From NCBI RefSeq assembly GCF_004402485.1, contig NZ_SOFG01000007.1, forward strand, positions 1 to 51,680: 51,680 nt of DNA, written 5' to 3'. This DNA is from Cryobacterium algoricola (GTDB lineage: Bacteria; Actinomycetota; Actinomycetes; Actinomycetales; Microbacteriaceae). Shown here piece after piece: positions 32,555 through 40,117 of this stretch (positions within the stretch are counted from its first letter, which is position 1; every line of letters starts with the position of its first letter). The notes beneath the pieces were generated by a model. The model saw nothing but the letters and a program-made list of their open reading frames with translations. It did not search any database and had not been told where the DNA came from. The position numbers and the translations under genes are program-made.

Positions 32555-33700
32555 ATGAAGTTCGTTCTGGCACCCGACTCCTTCAAGGAATCGCTGACCG
32601 CGGCGGAGGCCGTCGCCGCGATGGAACGCGGCATCCGCTCGGTGTTCCCGGATGCCGTCTGTGTCGCCGTGCCCATGGCCGACGGCGGCGAAGGCACGGC
32701 AGACGCCCTCGTGACCGCACTCGGCGGCACGCTCGTCACGGCCGAGGTACAGGATGCGCTCGGCCGAACGGTGCGGGCGAGCTATGGGTTCGTCGCGGCG
32801 GAGGAACTCGCGATCATCGAGATCGCAGCGGCCGCCGGCATCCACCTCGTCGCGGCGCCCGACCGCGACCCGCGGATCGCGAGCAGTTTCGGGGTCGGCC
32901 GGCTGATCACCGACGCGCTCGACCGCGGCGCGCGCCGGTTCATCATCGGGCTCGGCGGATCCGTCACCAACGACGGCGGTGCCGGGATGCTGCGGGCCCT
33001 CGGAGCCAGGCTGCTCGACGCGGACGGTGCTGAGCTGCCAGACGGCGGAGCCGCCCTCGCCCGGCTCACGCGGATCGACCTGGCCGGGTTCGACCCGCGC
33101 CTCGCCGGCACGGCCTTCCGGATCGCGAGCGACGTGACCAACCCGCTGCTCGGCCCGGACGGCGCCAGCCGGGTGTTCGGACCCCAGAAGGGCGCCGACG
33201 CAGGCGCCGTGGCCGAGCTCGATGCGGCCCTCGGCGTCTACGCGGCCGTGGTTCGGGAGGCCACCGGGCGCGAGGTCGCCACGGTCGCCGGGTCCGGCGC
33301 CGCCGGCGGGCTCGGGGCCGCCTTCCTCGCCTTCTTCGAGAGCACGATGCGGCGCGGCGTGGACGTCGTGATGGACGGTACCCACCTCTCGGAGTCGATG
33401 GCGGGCGCCGACGTCGTGTTCACCGGGGAGGGCAGCATCGACGCCCAGACCCTCGGCGGGAAGACCCCGTTAGGCGTCGCTGAGCTCGCGGCCCGGCACG
33501 GCGTGCCGGTGATCGCCTTCGCCGGGCGGGTCGGGGAGGGCGCCGAGGCGCTCTATCGGCACGGGTTCGCTGCCCTCGTGCCGATCGTGCCGGGCGTCTG
33601 CACCCTGGAGGAGGCGCTCGCCGCGGGCGCGGCCAACCTGGAGAACGCCGTCGCGACCACCTGTCGCCTGCTCGCGGTTTCGACGCACGCCGGGTCCTGA
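32555..33700 (+). CDS. glxK: Glycerate 2-kinase (GlxK/GarK family)
   Basis: The 381-residue type I glycerate kinase phosphorylates D-glycerate. The N-terminus KFVLAPDSFKESLTAAEA and the motif GLGGSVTNDGGAGML near residue 132 are characteristic. GEGSIDAQTLGGKTPLGVA is the C-terminal active-site stretch. The ATG has GAGGAAA upstream. It stands alone behind the rbs terminator, without glyoxylate carboligase or tartronate reductase genes nearby, and may receive some read-through from the rbs operon. It converges on the gene ending at 33733. Confidence 0.94.
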   Translation: MKFVLAPDSFKESLTAAEAVAAMERGIRSVFPDAVCVAVPMADGGEGTADALVTALGGTLVTAEVQDALGRTVRASYGFVAAEELAIIEIAAAAGIHLVAAPDRDPRIASSFGVGRLITDALDRGARRFIIGLGGSVTNDGGAGMLRALGARLLDADGAELPDGGAALARLTRIDLAGFDPRLAGTAFRIASDVTNPLLGPDGASRVFGPQKGADAGAVAELDAALGVYAAVVREATGREVATVAGSGAAGGLGAAFLAFFESTMRRGVDVVMDGTHLSESMAGADVVFTGEGSIDAQTLGGKTPLGVAELAARHGVPVIAFAGRVGEGAEALYRHGFAALVPIVPGVCTLEEALAAGAANLENAVATTCRLLAVSTHAGS

Positions 33701-33732
33701 CCCGCGGCATCCGCTTCCGCAACTCGAGCGGG

Positions 33733-34527
33733 TTAGGTGCCGCCGTCTGCGGTGAGCCGGGCCGCGGCCGGCAGGGCGGCGGCGGAGTCGAGGTAGTGGC
33801 CGCCGGCCGAGAGCGGCTGCCGCGGGAGCGCATCCGTGGGTTCCGTCACCAGGTCGGCGGTCGTGAAGCGATAGACGAGCGGATGCCCGGTCGGCAGATT
33901 AAGCCGGTGGATCGCGTGGTCGTCGAGGCCGTCCAGCAGGGCGCAGTAGGCCCGGAGCGAGTTTCCGTGGGCGACGACGAGCACGGTCTGGCCGAGGCGC
34001 AGGCGCGGAACCACCCGTTCGGCATGGAAGCGGCCGACCCGGGCCATGACCTGGCTGAGCGCCTCGGTGCGGGTCAGTGCGTCAGCGGGGAGTCCGCGGA
34101 ACAGGGGAGAGTCGCGGGCGGCCGCGAAGGCCGCGTCGTCGAGCGGGGGCGGCGCGGTGTTCACCGACCGTCGCCAGGCCAGGAACTGGGCCTCGCCGAA
34201 TTCGGTGCGCACATCGGCCTTGGAGCGACCGGTCAGGGCCCCGTAATTGCGTTCGTTGAGCCGCCAGTCGGCCAGCGCGGCCGCCGGGTGCGGCCGGAGC
34301 TCCTCGACCACGATCTCGGCCGTTCGCCGGGCCCGCTGCAAGGCGGAGGTGAACACGACGTCGGGGTGCAGGGCCGCCGAGGCCAGGAGCCTGGCGGCCG
34401 ACCGGGCCTCTGCCGCCCCCTGGTCGGACAGTGGCGCGTCGAGGATTCCGGTGAACAGGCCTGCGGCATTCGCCGTGCTCTCGCCGTGCCGCAGGAGCAC
34501 GAGGGTACCGGGAGTGTGCGTGCTCAC
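33733..34527 (-). CDS. 2,3-bisphosphoglycerate-dependent phosphoglycerate mutase-like protein
   Basis: The 264-residue histidine phosphatase has catalytic His14 in LRHGEST, the GpmA-type NERNYGALTGRSKAD and the second histidine in VVAHGNSLRA. These support the dPGM group, which interconverts 3- and 2-phosphoglycerate. The region after RHGES (TANAAGLFTGILDAPLSDQG) deviates from standard GpmA. This may therefore be a second mutase copy or a related phosphatase. The start is GTG at 34527 with GAGAGGA seven bases upstream. Confidence 0.85.
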   Translation of the reverse strand: MSTHTPGTLVLLRHGESTANAAGLFTGILDAPLSDQGAAEARSAARLLASAALHPDVVFTSALQRARRTAEIVVEELRPHPAAALADWRLNERNYGALTGRSKADVRTEFGEAQFLAWRRSVNTAPPPLDDAAFAAARDSPLFRGLPADALTRTEALSQVMARVGRFHAERVVPRLRLGQTVLVVAHGNSLRAYCALLDGLDDHAIHRLNLPTGHPLVYRFTTADLVTEPTDALPRQPLSAGGHYLDSAAALPAAARLTADGGT

Positions 34528-34580
34528 TGGCCTGTCCTCTCGGCGCTCCGGCTGGGACGCTCCTGTCAGGTTATCGCCCG

Positions 34581-34642
34581 GTCGTGCCGTGTCGTGTCGT
34601 GCCGTGGAGTGCCGTGCGGCGTCGTCCTGTGCGGCGTCGTTC
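34581..34642. repeat. Degenerate GTCGTGCC-type tandem repeat
   Basis: About 62 bases of imperfect repeats of GTCGTGCCGTG and shorter relatives lie between the mutase start (34527) and the 3' end of the next minus gene (34654). The tract is prone to slippage and may vary in length between strains. It lies in the mutase promoter region. Confidence 0.65.
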
Positions 34643-34653
34643 CGGGGCGGGGC

Positions 34654-35277
34654 TCAGAAGTCGAAGCCGCCGCCGAAGTCCCCGCCGCCGAAGTCGCCCC
34701 CGCCGAAGTCGCCGCCCGAGTCGGCACCGGTGTCTGCACCGGCTTCCGTGCTCGTGTCGCTTGCGGCGCCCCCGCCGGAATCGGTCCCCGAGTCGCTCGC
34801 CGCGGCATCCGTCGCCCCCGGGTCAGGCATGAACGCGCTCACGAGCGCGGACCCGATCACGTAGCCGGCGACCGTGCCGAGGATGGTGCTGCCGACCATG
34901 CCGCCGAACCCCAGGCCGCCCTGGCCCTGGCGGCCGAGGGTGCGTTCGAGGGCGCCGGGCTCGCGGAGCTCTGCACGGGTGGCCGCCTTCGCGAGCGTTG
35001 CCGGTTCGGCGTCGGCGGGTCGTTCGCTCGGCGTGGAGTTCTCGGTGAGGCGCTGGAAGAGCAGGTCGCGCTGCTGGTCGGTCAGCTTCGCGAACGCCTC
35101 GGTGTGCACCTGCTCGATGGTCTCCGGCGGCGCGGTGCGCAACAGGTACTGGTAGCGCTCGACGGCGATCTCGTCGTCGGTGCGCTGCGGGGTGGCGCCG
35201 CGCGTGGTGGGCGCGGTTCGGGCCTGAGCCGTGGTGCCCTGTTCGTCGCGGCCGAAGAGGCGGTCGAGGAATCCCAT
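34654..35277 (-). CDS. Hypothetical protein with Gly-Asp-Phe repeat tail
   Basis: The 207-residue protein starts MGFLDRLFGRDEQG, as a group of uncharacterised actinobacterial proteins do. A helical middle follows (DDEIAVERYQYLLRTAPPET, then QRDLLFQRLTENS). Next comes one hydrophobic Gly-rich segment (about residues 125-147), probably a membrane span, then an acidic Ser/Gly/Ala linker. The tail repeats GGGDF three times and ends GGGFDF. Function is unknown; some relatives are mislabelled as cation-transporting ATPase, which nothing here supports. The start at 35277 is chosen by the conserved MGFLDRLFG. Confidence 0.75.
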   Translation of the reverse strand: MGFLDRLFGRDEQGTTAQARTAPTTRGATPQRTDDEIAVERYQYLLRTAPPETIEQVHTEAFAKLTDQQRDLLFQRLTENSTPSERPADAEPATLAKAATRAELREPGALERTLGRQGQGGLGFGGMVGSTILGTVAGYVIGSALVSAFMPDPGATDAAASDSGTDSGGGAASDTSTEAGADTGADSGGDFGGGDFGGGDFGGGFDF

Positions 35278-35424
35278 GGTGTGCTCCTGGTCAGTCGGTG
35301 TTCGGGGTGGATCGTCGATCGGTTGCGTCCACGATGGCAGGCCGGGCTGGGTATGCACTGGGCTTCGCAGGCGCTCCCGCGGGTGGCGGCCCCCGGACCG
35401 GCGGCGATGATGAATGATGGAGGC

Positions 35425-36261
35425 ATGACTCGAACCGTTTCCGGAGCCCGCGTGCTGATCACCGGCGCTGCCAGCGGCATGGGCCGCCTCTACGCCGAGC
35501 GGGCCGTCGCCGAAGGGGCGCGGGCGGTCATCCTCTGGGACCGGGATGCCGCCGCTCTCACCCGCACCGTAGCTCTCCTCTCCGAGGGCGCTACCGCATC
35601 GACGACGGTGTTCCCCTACGTCGTCGACATCGGAGACCTCGGCGCGATCGCGCAGACCGCCCAGCGCGTGCGCACAGAGGTCGGAAATCCGGACATCGTG
35701 ATCAACAACGCCGGGATCGTGCGCGGCGCCTTCTTCTGGGAGCACGACAACGGCGACGACACGCGCCCGACCATGCAGATCAACGCCCTCGCCCCGATGT
35801 ACATCGCCCGCGAGTTCCTGCCGGGGATGATGAGCACCAACGGCCGCGAATCGCGGATCGTGAACATCGCCTCGGCGGCGGGACTGCTCTCCAACCCGAG
35901 GATGAGCGTGTACGCGGCCTCGAAGGCCGCCCTGATCGGCTGGAGCGACTCCCTCCGGCTCGAACTCGTGCAGCAGGGCTTCAGCCGGGTCAAGGTCACC
36001 ACGGTGTCGCCGAGCTACATCTCGACCGGCATGTTCGACGGCGCACGCGGGCCGCTGCTGACCCCCATCCTCACCCCGGAATACGTCGTCGACCGGGTCT
36101 GGCGGGCCATGCTCGCCGGGACTCCGCAGGTGACCATGCCGTGGACGGTCGGTCTCTCGAGAGTGCTGCGGGGCGTCCTGCCGCTGCCGGTCTGGGACTT
36201 CGTGGCCGGCCGCGTCTTCGGCGTCTACAACACCATGGACGGCTTCGTCGGCCGTCGCTGA
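35425..36261 (+). CDS. SDR family NAD(P)-dependent oxidoreductase
   Basis: This 278-residue classical short-chain dehydrogenase has TGAASGMG (cofactor loop), NNAG, Ser in IVNIASAAG and YAASK as catalytic Tyr/Lys. A hydrophobic C-terminal segment (LPLPVWDFVAGRVFGVYNTM) suggests membrane association, as in acyl- or steroid-type SDRs. The substrate is unknown. The ATG at 35425 has GGAGGC directly upstream and AATGAT before that, similar to the leaderless starts elsewhere in the window. Confidence 0.9.
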   Translation: MTRTVSGARVLITGAASGMGRLYAERAVAEGARAVILWDRDAAALTRTVALLSEGATASTTVFPYVVDIGDLGAIAQTAQRVRTEVGNPDIVINNAGIVRGAFFWEHDNGDDTRPTMQINALAPMYIAREFLPGMMSTNGRESRIVNIASAAGLLSNPRMSVYAASKAALIGWSDSLRLELVQQGFSRVKVTTVSPSYISTGMFDGARGPLLTPILTPEYVVDRVWRAMLAGTPQVTMPWTVGLSRVLRGVLPLPVWDFVAGRVFGVYNTMDGFVGRR

Positions 36262-36304
36262 CCGTCACTGAGCGTCGGCGACCATCGCTGGCCGGCAACG
36301 CGGG

Positions 36305-37249
36305 TCAGGGCAGCAGCACGATCTTGCCGCGCGGATGCCCGTGCTCGCTGAGGTCCTGGGCCGCGGCGGCCTCGGCGAGCGGAAAGACCGTCGCGATCTC
36401 GACGTCGAACCGGCCGGCGGCGGCCAGCTCGGTGGCGAGCTGCAGGCCCTCCGCCCTGAGCTCGACCTGCTCGGGGGTGAGCGGCACCGGGCTGCCGCCT
36501 GACCAGGCCTGGATGCCGAGTTCTGCTGCCTTCCAGCCGACCACGATCGTGCCGATCCTGCTGCGGTCGTCGACGAGCGCGAAGGAGGCCTCGAGGGCCT
36601 CATCGGTGCCCGCGGCATCCAGGACGACATCGACGCCCTGGGGCGCGACCGCGCGGATGCGATCGACGAGGCCGGGCCCGTACACGACCGGGGTGGCGCC
36701 GAGTTCGGCCAGCCGGGCCTGGTTCGGCTCACTCGCCGTGGCGATCACGGTCGCACCGTCGAGCAGGGCGAACTGGATCGCGGCCTGGCCGACGCTGCCG
36801 GAGCCGCCGTGGATGAGCAGGGTGTCCGCGGACCCCAGCCCGAGGGAACGGAGCGCCTGGTACGCCGTCCCGGCCGGTACCCCGAGGGCGGCGGCCTCCG
36901 CCCAGCCGAGCCCGTCCGGCTTCCGGGTGAGCTGCGCGGGGGTCGCCGTCAGGCGGCTGGCATAGGCACCCGCCGCGCCGAGGATGATCACGGCGTCCCC
37001 GACCGACCAGCCGGTGACTCCGGCACCGACCTCGACGATTCGGCCGGCGGCGTCGGAGCCTGGCCGCCTCGGCGTCGTGATCGGGCCGGTCGGGCGGATG
37101 GCCCTCCGGATCTTCCAGTCGATCGGGTTCACGCCCGCCGCCCGGACCGCGACGACGACCTCGCCCACGGATGCCCGGGGCTCGGCGACCTCGACCAGCT
37201 CGAGCACCTCGGGTCCGCCGAATTCCGTGTACTGAACGACCTGGGCCAT
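36305..37249 (-). CDS. NADP-dependent quinone-oxidoreductase-like protein (zinc-free MDR)
   Basis: The 314-residue medium-chain reductase resembles QOR/zeta-crystallin enzymes: GVNPIDWKIRRA near the N-terminus, no zinc-binding cysteines, and the nucleotide loop HGGSGSVGQAAIQ near residue 150. It should reduce quinones or enones with NADPH in the cytosol. The ATG at 37249 has GAGGAGA upstream. It is divergent from the LacI gene at 37390, and the operator at 37340-37353 between them could control both. Confidence 0.92.
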   Translation of the reverse strand: MAQVVQYTEFGGPEVLELVEVAEPRASVGEVVVAVRAAGVNPIDWKIRRAIRPTGPITTPRRPGSDAAGRIVEVGAGVTGWSVGDAVIILGAAGAYASRLTATPAQLTRKPDGLGWAEAAALGVPAGTAYQALRSLGLGSADTLLIHGGSGSVGQAAIQFALLDGATVIATASEPNQARLAELGATPVVYGPGLVDRIRAVAPQGVDVVLDAAGTDEALEASFALVDDRSRIGTIVVGWKAAELGIQAWSGGSPVPLTPEQVELRAEGLQLATELAAAGRFDVEIATVFPLAEAAAAQDLSEHGHPRGKIVLLP

Positions 37250-37299
37250 GTGCGTCTCCTCGCGTGAGTGCCGGGGGAAGAACAACCCCCTCTCGCATT

Positions 37300-37353
37300 T
37301 TGACACCTCCGCGCTCCCGCCATAGTCTGGGCATCAGCTTGGAAACGTTTCCA
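37300..37353 (+). promoter_or_regulatory. Promoter and LacI operator of the second LacI gene
   Basis: TTGACA (37300-37305), a 17-base spacer and TAGTCT (37323-37328) precede a perfect 14-base palindrome, TGGAAACGTTTCCA (37340-37353). Its outer half-sites TGGAAAC are the same as in the rbs operator. The operator lies just after the transcription start, so autorepression is likely. Confidence 0.88.
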
Positions 37354-37389
37354 CTTAACGCAGTCCCGGCCGGGCAGGGGAGTGCAGTG

Positions 37390-38409
37390 ATGGTCACCAT
37401 CACCATCAAGGATGTCGCCGCACTCGCCGGCGTGTCCGTCGCGACGACGTCCCGGGTGCTCTCGGGCAATCCCGCCACCTCGGCGGACGCCCGCTCCCGG
37501 GTGCATGCGGCCGCCGCAGAACTCGACTATCACCCGAACGCCCAGGCCAGGGCGCTCCGGTCGACGCGCACGCACGCGATCGGACTTCTGGTGCCGGATG
37601 TCCGGAACCCGTTCTTCGCGGACCTCGCGCACACGGTCGAGCAGGCGGCCCTCGTGCACGGCTTCGCGACGCTGCTCGGCAACGCGAACGAACGGAAGGA
37701 CCAGCAGGACCGCTACCTCGACAACCTGATCGCCCGGCGCGTCGACGGCATCATCGTGGCGCCGCTCGGGGACGGGAGCGGCAGCATCCGCTCGGTCGTC
37801 GGCCGGGAGATCCCGGCCGTCTTCATCGACCGCACCATCGAGGGCATCGATCTGCCGAGCGTGACCACGGACAGCGACACCGGGATCCGGGAGGCGGTGG
37901 ATCACCTCGCCGCGCTCGGGCACACCCGGATCGGCTACATCGCGGGGCCGCAGTCCACCTCGACCGGCCGCGAACGCTACGCGAGCTTCGTGCGGGCCGC
38001 CGGCGACCGGGGCCTCAGCCTCGACCCCGCGCTCATCGTCTTCGGCGACTTCCAGGCCGAAAGCGGATCCACCGCCGTGCGCACCCTGCTCGCCCTCAAC
38101 GAACCGCCGACCGCGCTGCTCGTCGCGGACAGCCCGATGGCGATCGGCGCGATCGGCGCGATCCAGAGGCTCGGCCTGCGGATCGGCACCGACGTCGCTC
38201 TCGTCTCCTTCGACGACATCGACTGGCTCGCCCTGCTCGACCCGCCCGTGAGCGTCATCGCGCACAGCGTCGCGGACATGGGCCGGATCGCCGTCGACAT
38301 GCTCAGGACCGTGATCGACGGCGGCGCGCCAGAGTCCGTGCGCCTGCCCAGCCGGCTGATCGTCCGCGCCTCCTCCGCGACACCGATCGATCCCGGCCGA
38401 TCCCGCTAG
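37390..38409 (+). CDS. LacI family regulator, paralogue of RbsR
   Basis: The 339-residue regulator has its helix-turn-helix at TIKDVAALAGVSVATTSRVL (residues 4-23) and the same effector-domain layout as RbsR at 26422. Long identical stretches such as NPFFADLAHTVEQAA point to duplication. The recognition helix differs by one Ala-to-Thr change, so both probably bind similar operators. Its targets are open: its own promoter, the divergent reductase gene and perhaps the rbs operon. The ATG at 37390 has AGGGGAG seven bases upstream. The TAG stop is also the first part of the next gene's TAGGCT box. Confidence 0.92.
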   Translation: MVTITIKDVAALAGVSVATTSRVLSGNPATSADARSRVHAAAAELDYHPNAQARALRSTRTHAIGLLVPDVRNPFFADLAHTVEQAALVHGFATLLGNANERKDQQDRYLDNLIARRVDGIIVAPLGDGSGSIRSVVGREIPAVFIDRTIEGIDLPSVTTDSDTGIREAVDHLAALGHTRIGYIAGPQSTSTGRERYASFVRAAGDRGLSLDPALIVFGDFQAESGSTAVRTLLALNEPPTALLVADSPMAIGAIGAIQRLGLRIGTDVALVSFDDIDWLALLDPPVSVIAHSVADMGRIAVDMLRTVIDGGAPESVRLPSRLIVRASSATPIDPGRSR

Positions 38410-38412
38410 GCT
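38407..38412 (+). promoter_or_regulatory. Leaderless -10 box overlapping the LacI stop codon
   Basis: TAGGCT begins with the TAG stop of the LacI gene and is followed by CGGCGC and the GTG at 38419. The same TAGGCT-N6-start arrangement precedes the genes at 11828 and 48988. The PdxH-like gene has no ribosome-binding site. Confidence 0.45.
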
Positions 38413-38418
38413 CGGCGC

Positions 38419-38943
38419 GTGACCGAATCCTTCCGTTCCCTGTTGCGCTCCCTGCCGGACTTCCCGGCCTCCCTCCCGCCCTTCGACGCGAAGGCCGCCG
38501 AGTCCGATCCCACCCTGCTCTTCCAGGGCTGGCTCGCCGCTGCGCTCGCCGCCGGGGTACCCCAGCCGCACGCCTTCAGCCTGGCCACGGCGACGGCCGC
38601 CGGCCAGCCGTCCTCGCGGATGCTGATCCTCAAGAACATCGACGAAGCCGGCTGGCACTTCGCGAGCTCGGTGACATCGCGGAAGGGGCTCGAGCTCAGC
38701 GAGAACCCGCGCGCCGCGATGAACTTCTACTGGCCGCAGCTGGGTAGGCAGGTGCGGGTGGTCGGTTCGGTCATCGAGCTCTCGGCCGAGGCATCCGCCA
38801 GGGACTGGGACGAGCGCCCGGCCACAGACGGCCGGCCCAACCCGAGCTGGCGGCTCTACGCCCTGCAGCCGAGCGAAATCGAATTCTGGCAGGCGAGCGC
38901 CGACCGGAACCACGTGCGCTACCGGATCGAGCTGTCGAAATGA
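38419..38943 (+). CDS. Short pyridoxamine 5'-phosphate oxidase (PdxH)-like protein
   Basis: The 174-residue flavoprotein resembles Pdx[59 protein letters not shown] and the end [17 protein letters not shown] follow the family order. The middle (GAWAS...PPHWGGY in PdxH), about 40 residues, is missing. FMN binding is likely but true PNP/PMP oxidase activity is doubtful. It starts at GTG 38419, probably leaderless, and overlaps the next SDR gene by four bases (ATGA), so the two are made together. Confidence 0.82.
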   Translation: MTESFRSLLRSLPDFPASLPPFDAKAAESDPTLLFQGWLAAALAAGVPQPHAFSLATATAAGQPSSRMLILKNIDEAGWHFASSVTSRKGLELSENPRAAMNFYWPQLGRQVRVVGSVIELSAEASARDWDERPATDGRPNPSWRLYALQPSEIEFWQASADRNHVRYRIELSK

Positions 38944-39956
38944 CCGCCGCTTCGTCGATGAAATCGCCGAAGAAGTCCGGCTGGACCGCCGCGGACATCC
39001 CCGACCTCCGCGGCCGCACGGCCATCGTCACGGGAGCGAACTCGGGGCTCGGCTTCGTGACGGCGTCGGAGCTGGCCGGGCACGGGGCATCCGTCACCCT
39101 CGCCGTGCGCGATCTCGCGCGGGGCGAAGACGCCGCGCGGCGCATTCTGGCGGGGCTTCCTGCCGGCCGGGCAGCGGATGCCGCGGTGCAGGTGCGCGTG
39201 CTCGACCTGTCCAGCCTCGCCTCGGTTCGGGCCTTCGCGAGCGCCTGGCTCGCCGCGCACCCGGGCGGACTCGACATCCTGGTCAACAACGCGGGCGTGA
39301 TGAACGTGCCGGAACGCCGGACCGCCGACGGATTCGAACTGCAGTTCGGCACCAACCACCTCGGCCACTTCGCACTCACCGGGTTGCTGCTGCCCGGCCT
39401 GCTCTCCCGCGCCGTCGCCGGCACGGACACCGTCGGGGGAGCCGGCCGGAAGGCCAGGGTCGTCACGCTCTCCTCCGCCCTGCACCGGCGCGGCCGGATG
39501 GACTTCGACGACCTGATGGGCGAGCAGAAGTACAAGCCGTGGGCCGCCTACGGCCAGAGCAAGCTCGCCAACCTGCTCTTCACGAGCGAACTGCAGCGCC
39601 GGGCCGACGCCGCGGGGGCACCCCTGCTCGCACTCGCCGCCCACCCCGGGTACGCCCGCACGAACCTGCAGTCCGTCGGCGCGAGCATGCGCGGCAGCGG
39701 TTTCGAACGCCGCCTGACGGAGCTCGCGAACCGGGTGCTCGCCCAGCCCGCGGAGATGGGGGCGCTGCCCTCGCTCTACGCGGCGACCGAGCCGGGGCTC
39801 GGCGGGAACACCTTCGTCGGGCCGGACGGCTTCGGTGAGCAGCACGGCCACCCGCATCCGGTCGGGCGGTCCGAGCGGGCCGCCAACCGAGCGGATGCCC
39901 TCCGCCTCTGGTCGGAAAGCGAACGTCTCACCGGGGTCACCTTCGATCTCGGCTGA
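38940..39956 (+). CDS. SDR family oxidoreductase (retinol-dehydrogenase-like)
   Basis: This 338-residue short-chain dehydrogenase has the cofactor loop [30 protein letters not shown], catalytic Ser in TLSSALH and YGQSKLAN (YxxxK). The layout is that of the WWOX/retinol-dehydrogenase-like group common in actinobacteria. The substrate is not known. It is translationally coupled to the PdxH-like flavoprotein before it. Inverted repeat E lies beyond its stop. Confidence 0.92.
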   Translation: MTAASSMKSPKKSGWTAADIPDLRGRTAIVTGANSGLGFVTASELAGHGASVTLAVRDLARGEDAARRILAGLPAGRAADAAVQVRVLDLSSLASVRAFASAWLAAHPGGLDILVNNAGVMNVPERRTADGFELQFGTNHLGHFALTGLLLPGLLSRAVAGTDTVGGAGRKARVVTLSSALHRRGRMDFDDLMGEQKYKPWAAYGQSKLANLLFTSELQRRADAAGAPLLALAAHPGYARTNLQSVGASMRGSGFERRLTELANRVLAQPAEMGALPSLYAATEPGLGGNTFVGPDGFGEQHGHPHPVGRSERAANRADALRLWSESERLTGVTFDLG

Positions 39957-40020
39957 CGCCCTGTCGCTCCTGTAGACGAGCTCGGCCGCTCGTCGCATTC
40001 CTGCGTCCACGCCCGCGCCG

Positions 40021-40066
40021 GTTTTCGCAGGCCGCGCCCGAAACGGCGGGCGCGGCCTGCGAAAAC
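40021..40066. repeat. Long intergenic inverted repeat E (likely bidirectional terminator)
   Basis: Perfect 20-base arms GTTTTCGCAGGCCGCGCCCG and its complement (40047-40066) flank a 6-base loop. It sits between two convergent genes and the outer arms are T-rich and A-rich, so it can end both transcripts. It has no CGCGAGAG end, unlike repeats B, D and F. Confidence 0.9.
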
Positions 40067-40117
40067 GGGAGCGGCGGCGGCGCCGCGCGCATCCGGTCGC
40101 GCTGGATTAACGGGGGA

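Noticed and set aside
34654..35277. A cation-transporting ATPase, a label used for similar proteins
   Set aside because: There is no P-type ATPase motif or multi-span membrane domain; only one hydrophobic segment and a repeat tail are present.
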